A stretch of 19,362 nucleotides of DNA from an uncultured Ruminococcus sp. (GTDB lineage: Bacteria > Bacillota > Clostridia > Oscillospirales > Ruminococcaceae), in NCBI GenBank assembly GCA_900556055.1, contig USNJ01000014.1, positions 1-19,362 on the forward strand, read 5' to 3'. How positions within the stretch are numbered: the first letter of the stretch is position 1; every line of letters starts with the position of its first letter. The notes under the pieces are model-generated. The model made no database searches. It was not told the DNA's origin and worked only from the letters and a program-made list of their open reading frames with translations. The translations under genes were made by a program, and so were the position numbers. Below, one piece after another: positions 6,046 to 13,202 of this stretch.

Positions 6046-7734
6046 TCAGACAGCGTATGTAACACGAACAAGCTCATCGATAGTAGTAACGCCTTCCTGA
6101 ACGAGTTCCGCAACGTTGTCACGCAGCAGACGTGTACCCTGCTTCTTTGCGAGATCCTGGATCTCCTCAGCAGTACCGCCGCTTGCGATACACGAGGACA
6201 TTTCGGGAGTACAGAGAAGTATCTCATGGATAGCGGTACGGCCTCTGTAGCCTGTGTTATTGCAGGCAGGGCATCCGCATGCATCGTATATCTGAACCGA
6301 AGCGGGGATACCCATCAGCTCATTCTCCTCGGGAGTAGACATTCTCGGGGTACGGCACTCCATGCATATCTTCTTGGTAAGACGCTGAGCGATGATACCG
6401 ATAAGCGAAGTAGCGACCATGTACGCCTGAACGCCCATATCAACAAGACGGGTGATAGTAGCGGCAGCGGAGTTTGTATGAAGTGTCGAGAGAACCATAT
6501 GACCGGTGATAGCAGCACGGATAGCGATCTCAGCTGTTTCCTGGTCACGCATTTCTCCGACCATTATGATATCGGGGTCCTGACGGAGGATAGAACGGAG
6601 GGCAGCTGCGAATGTCATACCGGCTTTATCGTTGATCTGACACTGGTTGATGCCTTCGATATTCTTTTCGACAGGGTCTTCGACAGTAATTACGTTTACA
6701 TTAGGCTTAGCCATCTCACCGAGAGCGGCGTAAAGAGTTGTTGTTTTACCGGAACCTGTAGGACCTGTAACGAGCATAACGCCCTGAGGAACCTTCAGCA
6801 TGGCTTCAAACTTCTTGTAGTTGTAGTCGGACATACCGAGGTCTGTGATCTTTCTGAGGGCAACATCGCCTGTGGAAAGGATACGGATAACGACCTTTTC
6901 GCCGTTTACCGTAGGCAGGTTAGATACACGGACATCAAGTGTGGTTCCGTCAACGACCTGAGAGAAACGGCCGTCCTGAGGGATACGCTTCTCGGCGATG
7001 TTCATGCCGCTTATGATCTTAAGACGGGTAACGAGTGAAGTATGTACGACATTTGAAACGTTCATGAGTTCGATAAGGTCGCCGTTTACACGGATTCTTA
7101 TTCTTGTGAAGGTCTTGAACGGTTCGATATGAATATCCGTTGCTTCCGCACGGAAGGAGTTTTCAACGATAGTAGTTGCGAGCTTAACGATAGGAGCATT
7201 GTCAATACGTTCAGCGGATTCATCATCCATACCGAGATCCTGTTCGTTTACAAACTGGCTGTTTACGCTGTCGAGGATATTATCGGTATTCTGCATCGAG
7301 TAGTTTTTGCCGATAGCCTTGATGATAGCGGTCTTGGATGCGATAACAGGTACGATATCCATACCCGTTGTAACCTTGATATCCTCAAAGATATAGAAGT
7401 TTACAGGGTCGTTTGTAGCAACGGTAAGTCTTTTGCCCGTGATCTTGATAGCGATAACGGTGTGCTTCTTAGCCTGAGCCTCGGGGATCTTTCTGACTGC
7501 TTCCTGAGAGATCGCAAGATTCGGGTCATTCAGATCAACATAAGGCACGTTCAGCTTTTCGGAAAGCACCTGAGCAAACTGTTCTTCGGAAACGTATTTG
7601 AGTTCAAGAAGATAATCTCCAAAAAATTTTCCCGGGACATTTTCCTTTTTCTTTAAATCGAGGACATTCTGGAGCTGTTCCTCCGTTATGATCCCCTTGC
7701 TGACCATATATTGACCTATAGGTACGTTTTTCAT
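6046..7734 (-). CDS. pilB: Type IV pilus assembly ATPase PilB (GspE family)
   Basis: A 562-residue extension ATPase. Residues ~5-150 are an MshEN / T2SSE_N-like domain (PIGQYMVSKGIITEEQL, then a second repeat from ~37); the catalytic part starts at ATDIHIEPF, with Walker A GPTGSGKTT (Lys330), the Asp box TVEDPVEKNIEGINQ, Walker B DPDIIMVGEMRD and the His box TGHMVLSTLHTN. The C-terminal CMEC (457-460) and CPAC (488-491) form the four-cysteine zinc module typical of GspE/PilB and absent from PilT. It powers pilin polymerisation at the PilC/PilMNO platform in the cytoplasm. Start at 7734 with ATAGGAGG. It diverges from the prepilin peptidase gene across 103 bases and runs ahead of pilT. Confidence 0.96.
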   Translation of the reverse strand: MKNVPIGQYMVSKGIITEEQLQNVLDLKKKENVPGKFFGDYLLELKYVSEEQFAQVLSEKLNVPYVDLNDPNLAISQEAVRKIPEAQAKKHTVIAIKITGKRLTVATNDPVNFYIFEDIKVTTGMDIVPVIASKTAIIKAIGKNYSMQNTDNILDSVNSQFVNEQDLGMDDESAERIDNAPIVKLATTIVENSFRAEATDIHIEPFKTFTRIRIRVNGDLIELMNVSNVVHTSLVTRLKIISGMNIAEKRIPQDGRFSQVVDGTTLDVRVSNLPTVNGEKVVIRILSTGDVALRKITDLGMSDYNYKKFEAMLKVPQGVMLVTGPTGSGKTTTLYAALGEMAKPNVNVITVEDPVEKNIEGINQCQINDKAGMTFAAALRSILRQDPDIIMVGEMRDQETAEIAIRAAITGHMVLSTLHTNSAAATITRLVDMGVQAYMVATSLIGIIAQRLTKKICMECRTPRMSTPEENELMGIPASVQIYDACGCPACNNTGYRGRTAIHEILLCTPEMSSCIASGGTAEEIQDLAKKQGTRLLRDNVAELVQEGVTTIDELVRVTYAV

Positions 7735-7837
7735 TGAATTTTATCCTCCTATCGTTTTTTCGGGATGAAAATGCTTGTATTCTATAAAATAATATGTTAA
7801 AATATGAATGTACATTATTTTAAAGGAGCGTAGCAAA
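7735..7837. promoter_or_regulatory. Divergent promoter region between pilB and the prepilin peptidase gene
   Basis: AT-rich. On + a TAAAAT -10 (7798-7803) stands 17 bases after a weak TTGTAT (7775-7780), which would start transcription about 10 bases before the AAAGGAG site. For pilB only a TAGAAT -10-like box (7785-7780) is seen without a good -35. The two promoters would overlap, so co-regulation by a single bound protein is possible. Confidence 0.45.
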
Positions 7838-8833
7838 ATGGACAATGTAATGTTAATGGGACTGATAGGTCAGATCGTGGTTTACATAGTCGTGTTTATT
7901 TTCGGCGCATGTATCGGAAGCTTTCTGAACGTCTGTATCTATCGTCTGCCTGCGGGCGAATCGCTTACGAAAAGGAATTCGCACTGTATGACCTGCGGAG
8001 CTGAGATCAAGCGTTATGATCTTATCCCGATAATCAGCTGGCTGTTTGTGCTGAAAGGAAAGTGCCGCAGCTGCGGACAGAAGATCTCGGGGCGTTATCC
8101 GCTGGTCGAATCGCTCAATGCAATTCTTTTTGTGCTTGTTTTTCTGAAGTATGATTTCTTTGGAACGGGTATTATGATGCCTGTTCTCATGTGCCTGTTT
8201 ATATCGACAGTGATCGTAATAGGCTTTGAGGATTATGACACTCAGGAGATGACGCTTGCCGTTCTGCTGATAATGGCTGCGATAAGCGCTGCGGCAGCTG
8301 TTCTTGCACTTCCTCAGGTGAATGTTATCCGCTACGGAATGTGCAGCATGAAGGACAGCATCATCGGAGCATTTGCAGTAAGCGTGCCGTTCCTTCTGAT
8401 CGGCTTTGTGCTGACTCCGCTGTTTATGTCAGCGAAGGACGAAAACCGTTCATCTGCGAGAAAGATACGCAAGCGGCTGAAGGAGATGAATTCTCTCACA
8501 AACAAGGACACAAGAGAGATCAGAAAGCTTGAGACCGAGCTTGAAAAGCTCGAAGCTGAGATCAAGGAGCAGGGACCTGTATTCGGCTTTGGCATGGGAG
8601 ATGTCATTCTGATGGCAGCCGCAGGAATAATGCTTGGCTGGCAGAAGGTTCTCGTAGCCGCAGGAGTAGGAATTCTCGTGGGTGCTGTGTACGGAGTTAT
8701 CCGGAAGCGCCGCAGTGAGGATTCGCAGTTTGCGTTCGGTCCTTGGCTCGCAATCGGAATAGGCTTTGCGATATTCCTTGGAGATCCTGTTGTTCAGTGG
8801 TATGCAAATCTGCTTACCGTACCTGCTGTCTGA
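7838..8833 (+). CDS. pilD: Prepilin peptidase (type IV leader peptidase, A24 family)
   Basis: A membrane aspartic protease that cuts the short basic leader after Gly and often N-methylates the new N-terminus. Start is the ATG at 7838, 9 bases after AAAGGAG; an upstream ATG at 7808 has no site. The 331-residue product begins with the conserved FGACIGSFLNVCIYRLP, then a zinc-type pair CMTC (50-53) and CRSC (76-79) in the cytoplasmic loop found in bifunctional enzymes, and several membrane helices. Catalytic Asp candidates are Asp132 in IGFEDYDTQEM and Asp255 in the GMGD motif. The family is usually ~225-290 residues; the extra length is mostly a charged, helical segment (~198-246) placed just before GMGD. 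It is the only plus-strand pilus gene and would process all five prepilin-like proteins here; the GspK-like protein lacks Glu5 but keeps the cleavage Gly. Confidence 0.95.
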   Translation: MDNVMLMGLIGQIVVYIVVFIFGACIGSFLNVCIYRLPAGESLTKRNSHCMTCGAEIKRYDLIPIISWLFVLKGKCRSCGQKISGRYPLVESLNAILFVLVFLKYDFFGTGIMMPVLMCLFISTVIVIGFEDYDTQEMTLAVLLIMAAISAAAAVLALPQVNVIRYGMCSMKDSIIGAFAVSVPFLLIGFVLTPLFMSAKDENRSSARKIRKRLKEMNSLTNKDTREIRKLETELEKLEAEIKEQGPVFGFGMGDVILMAAAGIMLGWQKVLVAAGVGILVGAVYGVIRKRRSEDSQFAFGPWLAIGIGFAIFLGDPVVQWYANLLTVPAV

Positions 8834-8843
8834 ATTATTCAGA

Positions 8844-8953
8844 CGGGAAATTTACTTCCGATTTATTATAATCGCCGTAAATCCGAGAGGGTCTGCGGTG
8901 ATTTTTTATTGCAAAACGACGAAGCTTCACATTTGCCGCAAGTAAATTTCCCG
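8844..8953. repeat. 14-bp perfect inverted repeat flanking the peptidase terminator
   Basis: CGGGAAATTTACTT at 8844-8857 and its exact reverse complement at 8940-8953, with 82 bases between, including the terminator at 8871-8908. Neither strand shows a T-run after the outer pair. It may be a remnant of a small mobile element or an RNA that folds around the terminator. Confidence 0.6.
8871..8908 (+). terminator. Terminator of the prepilin peptidase gene
   Basis: ATCGCCG (8871-8877) pairs with CGGTGAT (8896-8902) with one G-T wobble, followed by TTTTTT. The loop is long (18 bases) and the stem is only 7 bp, so it may be moderate in strength. It begins 38 bases after the stop codon. Confidence 0.65.
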
Positions 8954-8993
8954 AAAAAATAATAATTTTTCATCATAAAATATTCCGCTTTTG

Positions 8994-9019
8994 CCGCCTG
9001 CGCTGTGTAACGCAGGCGG
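8994..9019. terminator. GC-rich hairpin at the 3' end of the minor pilin operon
   Basis: A perfect 9-bp stem CCGCCTGCG (8994-9002) with 9011-9019 and an 8-base loop, 22 bases past the last minor pilin stop. Minus-strand sequence after it is CAAAAGCGG, not a T-run, so it may protect the 3' end rather than terminate directly; T-rich sequence follows only ~30 bases later. Confidence 0.45.
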
Positions 9020-9041
9020 TTTGGCGGTTAGATCGTAAATG

Positions 9042-9854
9042 TTACGATGGGTTTACGAAGATGATGTAGGTGTCGTTGTTTTCAAGGCTGTTTGTGCCTG
9101 CGATTCCCGGTGCATCAAATGTCTGATAGTCGATCGTAGTAGGAGCGATCGTATAATTCATGTTGGTAACGGAGCCTTTCATCAGCGTGTCAACATTTTT
9201 CTTCGCTGTCTTGGGGCTTACCTGGATATCGAAGCCTCTGGGGAGCTGATTTACGGGATTACCGCTTCCGTCAACATCATTCGGGAGAGTGATATCGTAT
9301 GAATTTTTGCCGTAGAATGCGGGGCCGAGAGCCATATATCTTGCCTTGGTCTGCCATGCAGATGAAGTGCTTACAACGGTATTTGAAACGGGCGATGTCC
9401 ATGATGCGTAGGAGGAATCCCAGCCCTTCATGCGGATGAGTCTTCCTTTGTATGAATTTGCGCCGTTCTGGAATTCGGTGTGTCTGTCGATAACGATTAT
9501 CTGGATCTTGCTGTCATCAGCTGATGTAAGGCTGTTTATCTCCTTAAAATATGTAATTGCACTTGAAAGATCAGAGCTTCCGCCGTAGCCTGTATATGAT
9601 GTGCCGTCGGAATTTTTCAGAGAAACGCCCTTATCAATGATCGAGATGTTTTTTGCATATCTTGTTGTTTCGCAGATGTAGGAAATAATTCCGTCCTCGA
9701 CGGTACGCTGTTCATCGTATACCGTCGAATCGGAGAATGCTTCATTTACAGGCTGCATCAGCTGGAGAATAGCAGTAAGCACGCTGACAAGCAGAGCCAT
9801 GACAATGATAAGTTCGATAAGGGTAAAACCCTTTAATTTTTTCATTATTTTCAT
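9042..9854 (-). CDS. Minor pilin, GspJ/PilW-like
   Basis: A 270-residue prepilin-like protein, last gene of the assembly operon. The leader MKIMKKLKG is cut before Phe10 in FTLIELIIVMALLVSVL, leaving Glu5. After the helix, the segment QPVNEAFSDSTVYDEQRTVEDGIISYICETTRYAKNI-like region (about 32-68) resembles the start of GspJ/PilW heads, in which the chain is seen with an extended helix before a beta-rich head. The rest is Ser/Thr/Asn rich with a single Cys. By its size, Glu5 and position after a K-like and an I-like gene it would be the J subunit of a tip complex. Start at 9854 is set by GGAGG 6-8 bases upstream. Fifteen bases separate it from the gene before. The family call for the head is by analogy only. 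Confidence 0.82.
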   Translation of the reverse strand: MKIMKKLKGFTLIELIIVMALLVSVLTAILQLMQPVNEAFSDSTVYDEQRTVEDGIISYICETTRYAKNISIIDKGVSLKNSDGTSYTGYGGSSDLSSAITYFKEINSLTSADDSKIQIIVIDRHTEFQNGANSYKGRLIRMKGWDSSYASWTSPVSNTVVSTSSAWQTKARYMALGPAFYGKNSYDITLPNDVDGSGNPVNQLPRGFDIQVSPKTAKKNVDTLMKGSVTNMNYTIAPTTIDYQTFDAPGIAGTNSLENNDTYIIFVNPS

Positions 9855-9869
9855 ACTGTACCTCCACTG

Positions 9870-10271
9870 TTACGGTGTTGGCTTCTTGGGAGGAATAAGA
9901 ACGTTGTAATACTTGAAATCCGCCTTTGTTGCATCTCTGTCGTTTCCTGAAACGTCTGTTGTGCCTGCAACATCTACGTAGCAGGAGTCGCCGGTCATCT
10001 TGTATGTTCCCGAAGTAAAGCCTGCTCTGTTTGTAACAATAAGCTTTATTTCGTTTTCCGTTACCGTTACGCCCGAAGTGGTGTCGCTTGCGTTTTCGGC
10101 GATCTTGACCTGATTGGACATACGCTCGTTGAACTGGTGGTTTTCCTTATTGATAGCCGCTACCTGAGCCAGCGCAACCGCCAGCATCAGAGAAGCGTAT
10201 CCGAGAATGGCAATCGCAACAACAAGTTCGACCAGTGTCATGCCTTTAAGTTTTTTGCTTAACTTTTTCAT
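9870..10271 (-). CDS. Minor pilin, GspI/PilV-like
   Basis: A small prepilin-like protein of 133 residues. The leader MKKLSKKLKG is cut before Met11 in MTLVELVVAIAILGYASLML, keeping Glu5; the N-terminal Met/Phe-T-L-x-E pattern and small size are typical of GspI. The head has one Cys and ends in a proline-rich tail (NVLIPPKKPTP). The start is placed at 10271 because AGGAG (10283-10279) is 7 bases away; an ATG at 10277 in the same frame is only one base from that site. It sits 15 bases after the large K-like gene and 15 before the J-like gene, so the three are surely co-transcribed and likely made together. Confidence 0.82.
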   Translation of the reverse strand: MKKLSKKLKGMTLVELVVAIAILGYASLMLAVALAQVAAINKENHQFNERMSNQVKIAENASDTTSGVTVTENEIKLIVTNRAGFTSGTYKMTGDSCYVDVAGTTDVSGNDRDATKADFKYYNVLIPPKKPTP

Positions 10272-10286
10272 GCTCATTCTCCTCTC

Positions 10287-12308
10287 TTAGTAATTCAGAT
10301 AGTAGAGATCCTGCCAGAACTTACCAGGTGTTCCTACGTCAGGAGTATCCGATTTCTGCGGCAGATAGAAATATTTTGAAGCATTTGCTCCGTTCATTGT
10401 ATTAAATACAAGTGAACCGATACCTGTAACATTTGAATTGCTTATTGTGCTGTCTCCGTCATAGGAGATATTGCCTGAGATCCTGTCAAGCGCAGGACCG
10501 GGTGTAGCAATATAAAGATTGCTGTCAGGGGCATACACATAAGAATTGATCTGTGGGTTATTGTTCAGGTAAACGTTGGATGCTCCCCAGAAGTACATAT
10601 GTGTATTCAGTGTGATGTTGTTAGTACCTGTTGATGACATTACGATATTGCCCGCATTCAGGATAGATTCATTTGTAACTATTGATCTGTCCGGGAAGGA
10701 ATAATTTCCCTCATCAAAATAGAAGTTTACCTGATTTGTGCCTTTGATCATAAGCTTTGCATCATTCGGTATAAAAGTGCTGTACGATGCAGAAACGTGA
10801 TAATTTATATCGTTTGTTGTTGCATCGATCACATAATATCCGTTCTCCATGGTAAGTCCGCTTATACCGCCCCATTCTACCCAGTTGTCGTTATTTTTAT
10901 AATCAGCGACTTTATCGGGTGTATAAGGTGTATAGACCTCAGAACCTGCCGCACCTGTCGTTTTGTATGCCCAGGCATTATATACATCGCCTGATCCGTC
11001 GGGAGCAGCATAAACCTTCTGAACATCCTCCAGTGAAGGAAGATCCGCAAGAACTTCATCTTTTGTCGGAGGATTTGTAGGAGCCGTGATTCCTGCGTTT
11101 GTCATGATATCAGCATCGCTGTCGCTTGGTCCGTATGTTGCTCCGTTAAGGGTCAGATTATTTGTGTGAGTGATCGTTCCTCCGGTATAAAGGGTTCCGG
11201 AAATATTTGTATTTTCAAACGATATATTGCCGGTGCCCATGTAGTAGACATTACCGTGAATGGTTCCTTTAATGGTTGCGCCTGCGTTATTTTCGTCAAA
11301 TATGTAAAGATCTCCGTATATCTCACCGCCGTTATATGATTCGTAAGTATCGCAGTATACATCTATACGCTTATCTGCTGTTCCGATCTTTGGCATATTT
11401 CCGGATATTTTTCCGCCGACATACATTTTTATATCATCATAAGTAGTGGTAATTGAAGGCTGGTTATTAATTGTAAAATCACCTGCAACGACCCAGCTGC
11501 TTTCTCCAATGGTGATGTTAACATTGTCTGTTTTTGCGTTGGCGTTCATATATCCCGAACCTGTTACTGTAGTTCCGCTGTTGGTATAATTAACATCGAT
11601 CAGAGGGTCACTGGGATCTGCACTGATGTTAGCGGCAGTACCGCCGTAAACAGACATATTATCGGCACCCGCACCTGAAAATGTTGTTACTGCGTTCTTA
11701 AAGATATTAGGCTTTTCGGTTTTAGGACCGGTATAAAGTACGACAGTGCTTTCGCAGTCGCCGAGCTTTGAATGGGAAATGATCTTAGCGGTCTTTAAGC
11801 CTGTTTTCTGGATATAAACCGTACATTCACCGTAGAGGTAAGCGAGGTCGCCGTTTACGACCTGGTTTGAACCGCCGACATTCTTTTCAGGCTGAGGAAA
11901 TTCAACAACGATCTTTGCAACATCGCTGTTTGCTTCCAGCTGATCGATAGTAAGGTTGCCTGTTACGATATATTGTGTGGTTCTCTGAAGATTGTTCGGA
12001 TCGGATGTATCATACATCATTGACAGAAAGCTGTTGTAAATGGAATTATCTGTATAAGAGTGCCAGTCATTCCTGTTGCCGCTGTCATAGGTATAGTTCC
12101 AGAGAGCCGTGGTAACGCTTTCGAGACCCGATCTCGCTGTAAAATACGCCTGATTTTCCTTGAACTTGGTATATGTACGTCTGTTAGCAGACGAAACAAC
12201 CGCTAAAGTAGCCATTATCATGATAAGGAGCATAAACATAATCGCAACAACTGTGAACAGAACAACGCCCTTGGTGCGCTTGTGCCGTCTGACTTTTTTG
12301 TCCGCCAT
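10287..12308 (-). CDS. Very large GspK/PilX-like minor pilin with beta-repeat body
   Basis: A 673-residue protein with a class III-type N-terminus: basic leader ending RTKG14, then VVLFTVVAIMFMLLIMIMATL. Mature residue 5 is Thr19, not Glu; lack of Glu5 is a hallmark of GspK-type subunits that sit at the very tip. The segment YFTARSGLESVTTALW (55-70) is the usual PilX/GspK motif after the helix. From ~205 to ~400 and again from ~540 to ~635 the chain is built of short Gly/Asn/Thr-rich strands (GEIYGDLYIFDEN, GTIHGNVYYMGTGNISF, GTLYTGGTITHTNN, NNITLNTHMYFWGASNVYLNNN), suggesting a beta-helix or stacked-sheet body. Cys at 162, 185 and 319. Typical GspK is ~320 and PilX ~170-200 residues, so this is unusually large and is a candidate tip adhesin. 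Start has AAAGGTGG upstream. A hairpin terminator-like structure precedes the gene within the operon. Confidence 0.85.
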   Translation of the reverse strand: MADKKVRRHKRTKGVVLFTVVAIMFMLLIMIMATLAVVSSANRRTYTKFKENQAYFTARSGLESVTTALWNYTYDSGNRNDWHSYTDNSIYNSFLSMMYDTSDPNNLQRTTQYIVTGNLTIDQLEANSDVAKIVVEFPQPEKNVGGSNQVVNGDLAYLYGECTVYIQKTGLKTAKIISHSKLGDCESTVVLYTGPKTEKPNIFKNAVTTFSGAGADNMSVYGGTAANISADPSDPLIDVNYTNSGTTVTGSGYMNANAKTDNVNITIGESSWVVAGDFTINNQPSITTTYDDIKMYVGGKISGNMPKIGTADKRIDVYCDTYESYNGGEIYGDLYIFDENNAGATIKGTIHGNVYYMGTGNISFENTNISGTLYTGGTITHTNNLTLNGATYGPSDSDADIMTNAGITAPTNPPTKDEVLADLPSLEDVQKVYAAPDGSGDVYNAWAYKTTGAAGSEVYTPYTPDKVADYKNNDNWVEWGGISGLTMENGYYVIDATTNDINYHVSASYSTFIPNDAKLMIKGTNQVNFYFDEGNYSFPDRSIVTNESILNAGNIVMSSTGTNNITLNTHMYFWGASNVYLNNNPQINSYVYAPDSNLYIATPGPALDRISGNISYDGDSTISNSNVTGIGSLVFNTMNGANASKYFYLPQKSDTPDVGTPGKFWQDLYYLNY

Positions 12309-12340
12309 ATAAATACCACCTTTCTTAATTTATAGATTAT

Positions 12341-12431
12341 TAAAAACCGGTATCACGCCATCCGCGGGATACTGATTTCCGATACCGCTGACATATCGGC
12401 TGCATCGGAAATCAGTATCTCTACCCGGTTT
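12341..12431 (-). terminator. Large nested hairpin inside the assembly operon
   Basis: A perfect 15-bp stem (12369-12383 with 12404-12418) lies inside an outer pair AAACCGG / CCGGTTT (12344-12350 with 12425-12431). On the minus strand the outer pair is followed by TTTTTAATAATC, so the whole can act as a terminator or attenuator between the pilO-like and K-like genes. A further 8-bp hairpin, GCAGGGTC (12460-12467) with 12479-12486, precedes it, and GTATTTTT in its loop could instead pair with 12441-12448. No other feature is seen in the 189-base gap. Confidence 0.65.
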
Positions 12432-12497
12432 GCCCCGAATAAAAATACTGAAATTCCCCGCAGGGTCCGTATTTTTCAGACCCTGCAAGGACGTTTA

Positions 12498-13202
12498 TCA
12501 GTCAGTTACATCTGCCATATGCTCGATGTGGAATACATAAACAGTGAGTACTCCGGAAGGTCCGTCTTCATCGGTGTCTGTTTCGCCTTTTGCGTCGCTG
12601 CTCTTGCCTTCAAGGCCTGTTACGATCAGGGTCTTGTCTTCAGCAGCAATGTTGTCAAGAGCTGCAAGCAGATCCTCGAAAGGACCGGAGAAACCTATCT
12701 TAGCTGTTGTCAGACCGATCTCAACGCCTGCGGGAGCTTCAGCCTTGATGCCATTGTACTTGTCGATAACTTCCTGAGGAAGCTCGCCGTTCAGGTCAGC
12801 ATCCATTCGCATCGGATAAGCAACTGCGTACTTTTCGTAAACGTAGTTCTGGATCTCTTCTTCTGTCATAAGTTCATATTCAGAAGAAAGTATCTCGATC
12901 TTACTTGCTCTGATAAGGTCGAAAAGCATAGGTTCAACTTCATATGTATCAATATGAGGAATGAATCTTTCTTCAAGCTTTTCAACGTCCTTAATGGAGT
13001 TCTTGAGTTCTTCCTTCTTGCTGTCAAGAGTACCTATCTTATCATCAACGGACTGTCTTTCACTTTTCTTGTTTTCAAGTGTGATCTGTGTCTGCTGTTT
13101 TTCCTGGAACTTAGGCTTAACGAACAATACACCGCCCAGAAGAATAATCAGGAATGCAACAACTGCAAGGAAAATGACTTTATCTCTCTGTGAAAGTTTC
13201 AT
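12498..13202 (-). CDS. pilO: PilO-like inner-membrane alignment protein
   Basis: A 234-residue bitopic membrane protein. A short cytoplasmic N-terminus (MKLSQRDK) precedes a single helix at ~9-28, then a coiled coil at ~30-80 (KFQEKQQTQITLENKKSERQS and onward) and a C-terminal alpha/beta domain with the PilO-like pattern AKIGFSGPFEDLLAALDNIA, ending in a strand VLTVYVFHI. PilO pairs with PilN to link the cytoplasmic PilM ring to the outside part of the machine. Its ATG overlaps the stop of the pilM-pilN gene by one base (TAATG), which indicates translational coupling and fixed ratio. An acidic linker (GETDTDEDGPSG) breaks the domain near its end. The call rests on topology and position; PilO sequences diverge widely. 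Confidence 0.8.
   Translation of the reverse strand: MKLSQRDKVIFLAVVAFLIILLGGVLFVKPKFQEKQQTQITLENKKSERQSVDDKIGTLDSKKEELKNSIKDVEKLEERFIPHIDTYEVEPMLFDLIRASKIEILSSEYELMTEEEIQNYVYEKYAVAYPMRMDADLNGELPQEVIDKYNGIKAEAPAGVEIGLTTAKIGFSGPFEDLLAALDNIAAEDKTLIVTGLEGKSSDAKGETDTDEDGPSGVLTVYVFHIEHMADVTD

Noticed and set aside
5893..7038. Plus-strand 381-codon open frame antisense to pilB/pilT
   Set aside because: It lies opposite well-recognised ATPase domains, has no ribosome binding site and its product is compositionally odd; it reflects codon bias on the real strand.
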